Below are positions 45,278-53,216 of a stretch of 64,000 nucleotides of DNA, piece by piece. The notes below the pieces were generated by a model. It was not told where the DNA came from. It ran no database searches and worked only from the letters and a program-made list of their open reading frames with translations. The stretch comes from Methylibium sp. Root1272 (GTDB lineage: Bacteria > Pseudomonadota > Gammaproteobacteria > Burkholderiales > Burkholderiaceae_C): assembly GCF_001425905.1 (NCBI RefSeq), contig NZ_LMDY01000019.1:62001-126000 (forward strand), given 5' to 3'. Each line of letters starts with the position of its first letter. Position 1 is the stretch's first letter. The position numbers and the translations under genes were made by a program.

Positions 45278-46708
45278 TCAGATCAGCCGCGAGTAGCGTT
45301 CGCGGTCGCGGTCGGCCTGCAGGTGGCGATCGAACACCATGGCCACCGCGCGCACGAAGTACCAGCCCAGCGGCGTGAGCTGGATCGCGTCGTCGTCGAT
45401 CTCGATCAGCCCCTGCCCGGCCAGCGGCTCCAGCCGCCGCAGCTCGGCCTCGAAGTAGCGGCGGAAATCGAGCAGGTGGGCCAGCTCGATCGATTCGAAC
45501 ACCACCCGCCCCTGGCACATCAGCGCCATGATCACCGCGCGGCGCACCACGTCGTCGCGCGTCAGCACCAGGCCCCGCACCACCGGCAGCTCGCCGGAGC
45601 GGAGCGCGTCCTGGTACTCCGGCAGCGTCTTCGCGTTCTGGCTGTACGACGCGCCGACGCGGCCGATGGCCGAGACGCCCAGGCCGATCAGGTCGCAGTC
45701 GGGCTGGGTGCTGTAGCCCTGGAAATTGCGGTGCAGCCGGCCCTGTCGCTTGGCCGCCGCCAGCGCGTCGCCGGGCAACGCGAAGTGGTCCATGCCGATG
45801 TAGTCGTAGCCGTGCGCCAGGAAGCCGGCGATTGCGTTCGACAGCATCGTCACGCGCTGCGCCGTTCTCGGCAGGTCCGCCGCGTGGATGCGCCGCTGCG
45901 GCTTGAAGCGCTGCGGCAGGTGCGCATAGCCGTAGAGCGCCACGCGGTCCGGCCGCAGCCGCGCCACCTGCTCCACCGTCCGGGCCAGCGAGGCCGGCGT
46001 CTGCTTGGGCAGGCCGTGGATCAGGTCGACGTTGATCGAATCGAAGCCCAGTGCGCGCGCGCTGGCGATCAGCGCCTCCACCTGTTCGGCCGGCTGCACG
46101 CGATGCACCGCGTGCTGCACCGCGGGGTCGAAGTCCTGCACGCCGAAGCTCAGGCGGTTGAATCCCAGGGCCTTCAGGTGCCGCAGCCGCGCCGCGTTGA
46201 CGGTGCGCGGGTCGACTTCGATCGAGCATTCGGCCTGCGGCTGCAGATCGAAGGCGCCGCGCAGCAGCGCCATCAGCTGCGACAGCTCGGCATCGTCCAG
46301 GAAGGTCGGCGTGCCGCCGCCGAAATGCAGCTGGCTGACGCGCTGGCGGCTGCCGATCACGTCCTGGTGCAGCGCCACCTCGCGGCCCAGCCACTCAAGG
46401 TACTCGGTTCCGCGCCGGTGCTGGCGCGTGATCACCTTGTTGCAGGCGCAGTAGTAGCAGACCGACTCACAGAACGGGATGTGGACGTAGAGCGACAGCG
46501 GCGTGCCGCCCCCCACCGCGCCCGCCGCCGGGGCGCCGCTGCGGCGCTGGTCCAGGGCCTGCCGGTACTGCGCTGGGCCGAAAGCTTCCACGAAGCGGTC
46601 GGCGGTCGGGTACGAGGTGTAGCGCGGCCCCCCGGCGTCCAGGCGACTCAGGAGTTCCTCGCTCGGCGCAGCCGGTTCCAGCATGTCGGTCAGGGTCGGA
46701 GGGGGCAT
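45278..46708 (-). CDS. hemN: Oxygen-independent coproporphyrinogen III oxidase
   Basis: Radical-SAM enzyme that makes protoporphyrinogen without oxygen, needed for haem in microaerobic growth. It is 476 residues. The radical-SAM cysteines are in IPFCESVCYYCACNKV and the SAM-binding HFGGGTPTFL is present; GLGVSAIGRVG-like HemN phrases follow. The ATG at 46708 begins MPPPTLTDMLEPA; the frame is open to 46789 but covers the FNR site. The FNR-type box at 46743 lies 35 bases upstream. Confidence 0.94.
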   Translation of the reverse strand: MPPPTLTDMLEPAAPSEELLSRLDAGGPRYTSYPTADRFVEAFGPAQYRQALDQRRSGAPAAGAVGGGTPLSLYVHIPFCESVCYYCACNKVITRQHRRGTEYLEWLGREVALHQDVIGSRQRVSQLHFGGGTPTFLDDAELSQLMALLRGAFDLQPQAECSIEVDPRTVNAARLRHLKALGFNRLSFGVQDFDPAVQHAVHRVQPAEQVEALIASARALGFDSINVDLIHGLPKQTPASLARTVEQVARLRPDRVALYGYAHLPQRFKPQRRIHAADLPRTAQRVTMLSNAIAGFLAHGYDYIGMDHFALPGDALAAAKRQGRLHRNFQGYSTQPDCDLIGLGVSAIGRVGASYSQNAKTLPEYQDALRSGELPVVRGLVLTRDDVVRRAVIMALMCQGRVVFESIELAHLLDFRRYFEAELRRLEPLAGQGLIEIDDDAIQLTPLGWYFVRAVAMVFDRHLQADRDRERYSRLI

Positions 46709-46742
46709 GTCCGGACTGTGCCGAGGGGCCTTCACGGGGCTC

Positions 46743-46756
46743 TTGATCTGGGTCAA
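46743..46756. promoter_or_regulatory. FNR/ANR box between hemN and fnr
   Basis: TTGATCTGGGTCAA, matching the FNR consensus TTGAT-N4-ATCAA at nine of ten arm positions. It lies between the divergent starts of hemN (46708) and fnr (46807). The half-sites are nearly symmetric. Oxygen-dependent control of either or both genes is likely. Confidence 0.85.
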
Positions 46757-46806
46757 GGCCGGCTGCCGGCGGCCCCCGACAATCCGCACACAGCTTGAGG
46801 ACGATC

Positions 46807-47616
46807 ATGCAACTTGCCCCTCACGACACCGTCGCCGACACACTTGCTCCTCCTCAGGCGGCGCACAAGACCATAATGAAACGCATGGAGCGCGAACCGA
46901 TCCGCATCGAGGCCCTCAAGGTCGCCTGTTCCAGCTGCAACCTGCGCGAACTCTGCCTGCCCGTGGGTCTGTCGGACGAGGATCTCGACCACCTCGACCA
47001 GCTGGTCGGCAGCCGCCGCCCGGTAAAACGCGGCGACACGCTGTTCCATGCCGGCGATCGCTTCGAGTCGCTCTACGCGGTGCGCACCGGCTTCTTCAAG
47101 ACCTGCGTGTCGGCCGACGACGGCCGCGATCAGGTGACCGGCTTCCAAATGGCCGGCGAACTGTTGGGCCTGGACGGCATCAGCACCGACCGCCATGCCT
47201 GCGACGCGGTGGCGCTGGAGGACTCGCAGGTCTGCCAGATCCCCTATTCGCAGCTGGAGAAGCTGTCGCGCGAATCCATACCGCTGCAGCACCAGTTCCA
47301 CAAGATCATGAGCCGCGAGATCGTGCGCGACCACGGCGTGATGCTGCTGCTCGGCAGCATGCGGGCCGAAGAGCGGCTGGCCGCCTTCCTTCTCAACCTG
47401 ACGCAGCGACTGCAGGCGCGCGGCTTCTCGGCTTCGTCGCTGGTGCTGCGCATGACGCGCGAGGAGATCGGCAGCTACCTCGGCCTCAAGCTCGAGACCG
47501 TCAGCCGCACGTTCTCGAAGTTCCAGGACGACGGCCTGCTCGAGGTGAAGCAGCGCGACATCCGCGTCCTCGACGAATCCGGTCTGCGCCGGCTCGTCAA
47601 CGGCCCGGCCTGCTGA
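46807..47616 (+). CDS. fnr: FNR/ANR-type oxygen-sensing regulator
   Basis: Crp-family regulator that holds a [4Fe-4S] cluster under low oxygen. The 269-residue protein has the cysteine motif CSSCNLRELC (about residues 33-42) plus an additional cysteine in FFKTCVSADDG, a cAMP-type effector domain (AGELLGLDGISTDRHAC), and the helix-turn-helix TREEIGSYLGLKLETVSRTF followed by SKFQDDGLL. The E--SR residues for TTGAT recognition are visible (ETVSR). ATG at 46807. It is divergent from hemN and convergent with the cco-linked genes. Confidence 0.95.
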   Translation: MQLAPHDTVADTLAPPQAAHKTIMKRMEREPIRIEALKVACSSCNLRELCLPVGLSDEDLDHLDQLVGSRRPVKRGDTLFHAGDRFESLYAVRTGFFKTCVSADDGRDQVTGFQMAGELLGLDGISTDRHACDAVALEDSQVCQIPYSQLEKLSRESIPLQHQFHKIMSREIVRDHGVMLLLGSMRAEERLAAFLLNLTQRLQARGFSASSLVLRMTREEIGSYLGLKLETVSRTFSKFQDDGLLEVKQRDIRVLDESGLRRLVNGPAC

Positions 47617-47645
47617 AGACTCGCCGCACTGCCTCGCCCGGCGAC

Positions 47646-47909
47646 TCAGGGCCAGCGGCGCGGTTCGGTATTTGCCGGCTCCGGCGTCGCCAGCAGCAGC
47701 GTCAGCATCGACGCCAGCGCACACACGATCCAGAACGCGAAGAAGGCCAGCGTGTAGACGCCGGCCGGCGACACCGTCGCCAGCGCGCGACCGACCCAGC
47801 CGCTCAAGTCCGCCGGATCGGCAGCGCTGAACACCAGGATCTCCAGCACCCCGGCCATCAGGAACGACGGCCAGGCGATCCACAACGTGCGTTGTCTCAT
47901 CGTCGCCAT
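47646..47909 (-). CDS. Small membrane protein next to the cbb3 operon
   Basis: An 87-residue protein with two hydrophobic segments (LWIAWPSFLMAGVLEILVFS and VYTLAFFAFWIVCALASMLT) and a short C-terminal tail. It matches the small membrane protein that commonly follows fixH in Burkholderiales. It follows the fixH-like gene by 22 bases. ATG at 47900 is an alternative start. Confidence 0.75.
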   Translation of the reverse strand: MATMRQRTLWIAWPSFLMAGVLEILVFSAADPADLSGWVGRALATVSPAGVYTLAFFAFWIVCALASMLTLLLATPEPANTEPRRWP

Positions 47910-47931
47910 TTCGGGTCGGTACGCGCCACGT

Positions 47932-48210
47932 TCAGCGCTCGGGTCGCGGCGTGGCCGCGTGATTGCGCGCCTGCACGGCCGGCGTGTCGCTGCCCAGCGG
48001 CTCGCTGCTTCGACTGAGCACCGGATCGCTGCCGCGCACGGCGATCACCGCGGTCGCGATCGCGGCCACCACCACCGCGAGCGGACCGCCCAGCACCAGC
48101 CAGAGCATGGGCTCGCGCCACCAGGGCAGCGGTCGGTCGGGTGCGGGCATCGCGCTCGGGGTCTTGTCGCTCGGGGCCATGGGCATCTCCGGTGAGGCGT
48201 GCGCGCTCAT
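47932..48210 (-). CDS. FixH-like cytochrome oxidase accessory protein
   Basis: A 92-residue protein with a single membrane segment (EPMLWLVLGGPLAVVVAAIA) after a Pro/Ser-rich start and a polar end. It is shorter than typical FixH/CcoH (about 150 residues), so the name is based on its position after ccoG. Overlaps ccoG by four bases. Confidence 0.65.
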   Translation of the reverse strand: MSAHASPEMPMAPSDKTPSAMPAPDRPLPWWREPMLWLVLGGPLAVVVAAIATAVIAVRGSDPVLSRSSEPLGSDTPAVQARNHAATPRPER

Positions 48211-49697
48211 CGCGGCACGACGAAAGTGGATTTCTCGGTCACGCTGGCCGCCGACTGCACGCCATCGGCCTCGCGGGTGATCTCGAAGCGCAGCGGGTGA
48301 GCGCCCGGGCCGAGTGCCGCGGCGGTCTGCGGCGGCACCTGCACCGCGACCGGCACCCAGCGCGATTCGGCCGGGGCCAGCAGCACCTCGCCACGCACCT
48401 GCGCCTGTGCGCCGGCAATGCCGCTGACCACCACCCGGTAACGCTGCGCCGACTCGGTGGCGTTCATGACCTGCAGTCGGTAGACGTTCTCGATGCGGCC
48501 TTCGTCCACCAGCCGCGCCAGCGTGCCGCGGTCGCGCACCACGTCGACGCGCAGCGGGCTGCGCAGCGCGAGGCTGGTGACGAAGCCGCCCGAGATCAGC
48601 AGCAGGATCACGCCGTAGACCAGCACCCGCGGGCGGAACACGCGCGGCCAGTCCAGCGCGCTCCGGCCGGAAGCGAGGCCGTTCTGGGTGGCATAGCGGA
48701 TCAGGCCGCGTGGATACGCCATCTTGTCCATCACGCCGTTGCACACGTCGATGCAGGCCGCGCAGCCGATGCACTCGTACTGCAGCCCCTCGCGGATGTC
48801 GATGCCGGTCGGGCAGACCTGCACGCACAGCGTGCAGTCGATGCAATCGCCCTTGCCCTGCGCGGTCAGCGCGTCATGCGCCAGGCTGCGCGGGCGCGAG
48901 CCCCGCGGTTCACCGCGCGCGGGGTCGTAGCTGATCACCAGCGTGTCGCGATCGAACATCGCACTCTGGAACCGCGCATAGGGGCACATGTACTTGCACA
49001 CCTGCTCGCGCATGAAGCCGGCGTTGCCGTAGGTCGCGAAGCCGTAGAACAGCACCCAGAACGCTTCCCACGGGCCTGGCCCTGCCGCGCCTGCACCCGC
49101 GCCGGCCAGGCCCACCAGGCTCAGGGCCTCGCTGCCCAGTTCCCGGATCGGCGTGAAGTAGCCGACGAAGCTGAAGCCGGTCCACAGGCCGATCGCCAGC
49201 CACACCGCGTGCTTGGCCGACCGGCGAGCCAGCTTCGCGGCGCCCCAGGGCGCAGCGTCGAGCTTCAGGCGCGCCTGGCGGTCGCCCTCGATGTGGTGCT
49301 CGACCCACATGAAGATCTCGGTGTAGACCGTCTGCGGGCAGGCGTAGCCGCACCACAGGCGGCCGGCCACCGCGGTGAACAGGAACAGCCCGTAGGCCGA
49401 CAGGATGAGCAGGCCGGTGAGGTAGATGAAGTCCTGCGGGTAGAGCACCAGGTCGAAGATGTAGAAACGCCGCGCGCCCAGATCGAACAGCACTGCCGGG
49501 CGGCCGTTCCATGGCAACCAGGGCAGCCCATAGAACACGAGCTGTGTCGCCCACACCAGCGCCCAGCGCCAGGCGGCGAACCAGCCGTGCACCGAGCGCG
49601 CGTGGATCGTCGCCTGCTTGGCGTACAGCGAGACCATCTCGCCGGTGTCGTCGGACACCGGTTCGATCGGGATCACGCGTGACGCCGATCGGCTCAT
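48207..49697 (-). CDS. ccoG: Cytochrome c oxidase accessory protein CcoG (FixG/RdxA)
   Basis: Membrane-bound iron-sulfur protein that reduces copper for cbb3 oxidase assembly. The 496-residue protein has five or so membrane segments; a CGYACPQTVYTEIF motif; and a double [4Fe-4S] ferredoxin motif CIDCTLCVQVCPTGIDIREG then CIGCAACIDVCNG. A C-terminal Ig-like domain ends the protein. It follows ccoP by 28 bases. Confidence 0.96.
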   Translation of the reverse strand: MSRSASRVIPIEPVSDDTGEMVSLYAKQATIHARSVHGWFAAWRWALVWATQLVFYGLPWLPWNGRPAVLFDLGARRFYIFDLVLYPQDFIYLTGLLILSAYGLFLFTAVAGRLWCGYACPQTVYTEIFMWVEHHIEGDRQARLKLDAAPWGAAKLARRSAKHAVWLAIGLWTGFSFVGYFTPIRELGSEALSLVGLAGAGAGAAGPGPWEAFWVLFYGFATYGNAGFMREQVCKYMCPYARFQSAMFDRDTLVISYDPARGEPRGSRPRSLAHDALTAQGKGDCIDCTLCVQVCPTGIDIREGLQYECIGCAACIDVCNGVMDKMAYPRGLIRYATQNGLASGRSALDWPRVFRPRVLVYGVILLLISGGFVTSLALRSPLRVDVVRDRGTLARLVDEGRIENVYRLQVMNATESAQRYRVVVSGIAGAQAQVRGEVLLAPAESRWVPVAVQVPPQTAAALGPGAHPLRFEITREADGVQSAASVTEKSTFVVPR

Positions 49698-49725
49698 CGG
49701 CAGCTCGCGTCGGGTCTGCAGCGCG

Positions 49726-50646
49726 TCATTTCGCCGCAGCCGTCATGGCCCCGCTGTTCGAGAGCCCCCACACGTAGGCGGAGAGCACCTGGATCTGCGC
49801 GTCGCTCAGCCGCCCGGCGTGCGCCGGCATCACGTTGGTCTTGCCCTCGGTGATCATCCGGACCACGGCCTCCTCGCCCCAGCCGTGCAGCCAGATCCGG
49901 TCGCCGAGGTTGGGCGCGCCGAGCGCCGGATTGCCCTTGCCGGTCGGACCGTGACAGGCCGCGCAGGCAGTGAACTTGGTGCGTCCGATCTGCGCGGCGA
50001 TGCTGTCGTGCGCGCTGCCCGACAGGCTCAGCACGTAGTGGGCGACGTTGCGCACGTCGTCGGCACTGCCGACCGCCGCCGCCATCGGCGGCATCATGCC
50101 CTGGCGTCCCTGGGCGATCGATTGCGCGATCTGCTCGGGCGAACCGCCATGCAGCCAGTCGGCGTCGGTCAGGTTCGGGAAGCCCTTGCTGCCGCGTGCG
50201 TCGGAGCCGTGGCACTGCGCGCAGTTGTTGATGAACAGCCGCTCGCCCAGCGCTCGCGCCTGCGGGTCGCGTGCCAGATCGGCGGCCGACATCGAGGTGA
50301 AGCGCGCGTAGAGCGGCTCGACCTGGGCGCGGCCAAGCGCCATCTCCTCCTCGTATTCCGTCTGCGATGTCCACCGCAGCTGCCCGGGGTGCGTGCCCAG
50401 GCCCGGGTAGAGCACCAGGTAGAGCGCACCGAACAGCACCGTGAGCACGAACAGGCCCATCCACCACAGCGGCAGCGGGTTGTTGAGTTCGCGCAGGTCC
50501 TCGTCCCACACGTGGCCGGTGGTGTTGTCGCCGGCCATCACCTTGCGCCGGCTGGCGATGAACAGCAGCACCAGGCACGCCACCAGGCCGGCGATCGTGA
50601 CGATGGCGATGAACAGCGGCCAGCCGACCGCGACGAAATCACTCAT
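49726..50646 (-). CDS. ccoP: cbb3-type cytochrome c oxidase, diheme subunit CcoP
   Basis: A 306-residue membrane-anchored cytochrome with two haem c sites, CAQCH and CAACH, each followed by a methionine ligand region (GRQGMMPPM; GKTNVMPAH). The N-terminal part has two membrane segments (PLFIAIVTIAGLVACLVLLF and WWMGLFVLTVLFGALYLVLY). It passes electrons to CcoN/CcoO. It overlaps ccoQ by 8 bases. Confidence 0.97.
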   Translation of the reverse strand: MSDFVAVGWPLFIAIVTIAGLVACLVLLFIASRRKVMAGDNTTGHVWDEDLRELNNPLPLWWMGLFVLTVLFGALYLVLYPGLGTHPGQLRWTSQTEYEEEMALGRAQVEPLYARFTSMSAADLARDPQARALGERLFINNCAQCHGSDARGSKGFPNLTDADWLHGGSPEQIAQSIAQGRQGMMPPMAAAVGSADDVRNVAHYVLSLSGSAHDSIAAQIGRTKFTACAACHGPTGKGNPALGAPNLGDRIWLHGWGEEAVVRMITEGKTNVMPAHAGRLSDAQIQVLSAYVWGLSNSGAMTAAAK

Positions 50647-50809
50647 GACGGTCCCCCAGCAGGGATCCCGCCTCGTCGGCCGCGAACGGCAGGCGGGCGG
50701 CTTCGTCGAAGCTCTCGCGGCGTCGGCGTGACATCGTCCAGGCGACGATGCCGACGAAGACCAGGAAGGACAGCAGCGTCACGGCCGCCCGCAGTTCGTT
50801 CAGGCTCAT
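50639..50809 (-). CDS. ccoQ: cbb3-type cytochrome c oxidase small subunit CcoQ
   Basis: A 56-residue protein, MSLNELRAAVTLLSFLVFVG then IVAWTMSRRRRESFDEAARL, with one membrane segment and the basic-acidic C-terminus typical of CcoQ. It is too short for ordinary gene tracks. It lies between ccoO (16 bases) and ccoP (8-base overlap). Confidence 0.88.
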   Translation of the reverse strand: MSLNELRAAVTLLSFLVFVGIVAWTMSRRRRESFDEAARLPFAADEAGSLLGDRHE

Positions 50810-50825
50810 TTCGCGTATCTCCTTT

Positions 50826-51455
50826 TTACTTCACCGCGGTGCCGAGCGACTGGAGGTAGGCCACCAGCGCGTCGAGCTCGGTCTTGCCCTTCACGTCGTC
50901 ACCAGCCTTGGCGACCTCGGCATCGCTGTAGGGCGCGCCCAGCGTGCGCAGCGCTCCGAGCTTGGTGGGCATCACGGCGGCATCGACCACGGCCGTCGCG
51001 AGCCAGGGGTAGGCCGGCATGTTCGACTCGGGCACCAGGTCGCGCGGGTTCTCGAGGTGCAGGCGGTGCCATTCGTCGCTGTAGCGACCGCCGACGCGGT
51101 GCAGGTCGGGTCCGGTGCGCTTGCTGCCCCACTGGAACGGCCGGTCGTAGACGAACTCGCCGGCCATCGAGTAGTGCCCGTAGCGCAGCGTCTCGGCACG
51201 GAACGGGCGGATCATCTGCGAATGGCAGTTGTAGCAACCCTCGCGCACGTAGATGTCGCGCCCCGCCACCTGCAGCGCGGTGTAGGGCTTGAGGCCGGGC
51301 ACCGGCTCGGTGGTGCTGCGCTGGAAGAACAGCGGCACGATCTCGACCAGGCCGCCGACGGCCACCACCACCAGGATCAGCACGATCATCAGCCAGTTGG
51401 TGGTCTCGATGCGCTCGTGGCCACGGGCCGGCGTCGCGTTGTGTTCGTTGCTCAT
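50826..51455 (-). CDS. ccoO: cbb3-type cytochrome c oxidase, monoheme subunit CcoO
   Basis: A 209-residue cytochrome with a single N-terminal membrane segment ([20 protein letters not shown]) and one haem c site, [20 protein letters not shown] gives the methionine ligand. It is the electron entry of the oxidase with CcoP. It follows ccoN by 22 bases. Confidence 0.97.
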   Translation of the reverse strand: MSNEHNATPARGHERIETTNWLMIVLILVVVAVGGLVEIVPLFFQRSTTEPVPGLKPYTALQVAGRDIYVREGCYNCHSQMIRPFRAETLRYGHYSMAGEFVYDRPFQWGSKRTGPDLHRVGGRYSDEWHRLHLENPRDLVPESNMPAYPWLATAVVDAAVMPTKLGALRTLGAPYSDAEVAKAGDDVKGKTELDALVAYLQSLGTAVK

Positions 51456-51477
51456 GTCATCGGGTCCTTGGCAGGGT

Positions 51478-52920
51478 TCAGGCGCGCGCCAGCGCGGTGG
51501 GCACCGGCACGTGCGCGCGGCGGCCCGCCTTCACGGTCATCACGACGTTCCACGCCATCAGCAGCATCCCGCTCAGGTAGAGCAGTCCGCCCACCAGGCG
51601 CACCAGGTAGAACGGGAAGGTCGCCTTCACGCTCTCGACGAAGCTGTAGACCAGCGTGCCGTCGGGGTTGATCGCACGCCACATCAGGCCCTGCATCACG
51701 CCGGCGATCCACATCGCGGCGATGTAGAGCACGACGCCGATGGTCGCGATCCAGAAGTGCAGCTCGATCGCCCGCACGCTGTACATCGCCTTGCGGCCGA
51801 ACATGCGCGGGATCAGGTAGTACAGCGAGCCCATCGAGATGAAGCCCACCCAGCCTAGAGCTCCACTGTGCACGTGGCCGACGGTCCAGTCGGTGTAGTG
51901 CGAGAGCGCGTTGACGGTCTTGATCGACATCATCGGCCCCTCGAAGGTCGACATGCCGTAGAACGACAGCGAGACGATCAGGAACTTGAGGATCGGGTCG
52001 TCGCGCAGCTTGTGCCAGGCCCCGCTGAGGGTCATGATCCCATTGATCATCCCGCCCCAGCTCGGCGCCAGCAGCACCAGCGAGAACACCATGCCCACGC
52101 TCTGCGCCCAGTCGGGCAACGCGGTGTAGTGCAGGTGGTGGGGCCCCGCCCACATGTAGGTGAAGATCAGCGCCCAGAAGTGCACGATCGACAGCCGGTA
52201 GCTGTACACCGGCCGCTCGGCCTGCTTCGGGATGTAGTAGTACATCATCCCGAGGAAGCCCGCCGTGAGGAAGAAGCCCACCGCGTTGTGGCCGTACCAC
52301 CACTGCACCATCGCGTCCTGCACGCCGGCGTAGGCCGAGTAGCTCTTGGTCAGGCTCACCGGCAGTGCGGCGCTGTTGACCAGGTGCAGCAGCGCCACCG
52401 TCAGGATGAAGGCACCGAAGAACCAGTTGGCCACGTAGATGTGGCGCACCTTGCGGATGCCGATCGTGCCGAAGAACACCACCGCGTAGGCCACCCACAC
52501 CAGCGTGATCAGGATGTCGATCGGCCACTCGAGCTCGGCGTACTCCTTGCCGCTGGTCATGCCCAGCGGCAGCGTGATCGCCGCCAGCGCGATCACCGCC
52601 TGCCAGCCCCAGAAGGTGAACTGCGCGAGCGCCGGCGCGAACAGCCGGACCTGACAGGTGCGCTGCACGACGTGGAAGGAGGTGGCCATCAGCGCACAGC
52701 CGCCGAACGCGAAGATCACCGCGTTGGTGTGCAGCGGCCGCAGCCGCCCGTAGCTCAGCCAGGGGATGCCGAAGTTGAGCTCCGGCCACGTCAGCTGCGC
52801 TGCGATCAGCACGCCCACCGCCATGCCGACCACGCCCCACAACACGGCCGCCAGCGCGAACTGCGTGACCACACGATCCTCGTAGACCGGCGCTGCACCC
52901 TGGGCCGCCATTGCGTTCAT
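51478..52920 (-). CDS. ccoN: cbb3-type cytochrome c oxidase, catalytic subunit CcoN
   Basis: The haem-copper oxidase subunit with high oxygen affinity. The 480-residue membrane protein has the haem and Cu ligands in [32 protein letters not shown] and [15 protein letters not shown], with [17 protein letters not shown] further on. The ATG at 52920 begins [20 protein letters not shown]; the frame is open upstream to 53325 but overlaps ccoS. An FNR box lies 61 bases upstream of the start. Confidence 0.97.
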   Translation of the reverse strand: MNAMAAQGAAPVYEDRVVTQFALAAVLWGVVGMAVGVLIAAQLTWPELNFGIPWLSYGRLRPLHTNAVIFAFGGCALMATSFHVVQRTCQVRLFAPALAQFTFWGWQAVIALAAITLPLGMTSGKEYAELEWPIDILITLVWVAYAVVFFGTIGIRKVRHIYVANWFFGAFILTVALLHLVNSAALPVSLTKSYSAYAGVQDAMVQWWYGHNAVGFFLTAGFLGMMYYYIPKQAERPVYSYRLSIVHFWALIFTYMWAGPHHLHYTALPDWAQSVGMVFSLVLLAPSWGGMINGIMTLSGAWHKLRDDPILKFLIVSLSFYGMSTFEGPMMSIKTVNALSHYTDWTVGHVHSGALGWVGFISMGSLYYLIPRMFGRKAMYSVRAIELHFWIATIGVVLYIAAMWIAGVMQGLMWRAINPDGTLVYSFVESVKATFPFYLVRLVGGLLYLSGMLLMAWNVVMTVKAGRRAHVPVPTALARA

Positions 52921-52980
52921 CGCACTCTCCTCGCATCCTGTCGATGACAGGGAGTGTCCGAACCGAAACCCGAATGCGGC

Positions 52981-52994
52981 TTGACGCCGGTCAA
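52981..52994. promoter_or_regulatory. FNR/ANR box upstream of ccoN
   Basis: TTGACGCCGGTCAA, an FNR-type half-site pair (TTGAC-N4-GTCAA) centred about 67 bases upstream of the ccoN ATG. Four of its bases are the last ones of ccoS (stop at 52991). It is nearly identical in arm sequence to the box at 46743. Confidence 0.82.
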
Positions 52995-53188
52995 GCTTCG
53001 ATCGATGCGTTCGCCATCGAACCCGCGGCCGTGGCGGGCGCGCCGCAGGCGCCGGGTTCCTCGAGCACGCGGGCGGCCTCGCGCTCGAGGTCGTCGAACT
53101 GGCCGTGGTGCACCGCCCAGGCGAACACGCCGAGCACCACGAGCGCGAGCAGCACCGACAGCGGCAGCAGCAAGTAGAGGCTGTCCAT
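52991..53188 (-). CDS. ccoS: cbb3 oxidase assembly protein CcoS
   Basis: A 65-residue protein with one membrane segment ([20 protein letters not shown]) and the typical [17 protein letters not shown], the hallmark of CcoS. It is needed for cofactor insertion in the oxidase. It follows ccoI by 28 bases and precedes ccoN. Confidence 0.93.
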   Translation of the reverse strand: MDSLYLLLPLSVLLALVVLGVFAWAVHHGQFDDLEREAARVLEEPGACGAPATAAGSMANASIEA

Positions 53189-53216
53189 CCGGTCCGCCGT
53201 TCCTTCTTCTTTCTTC

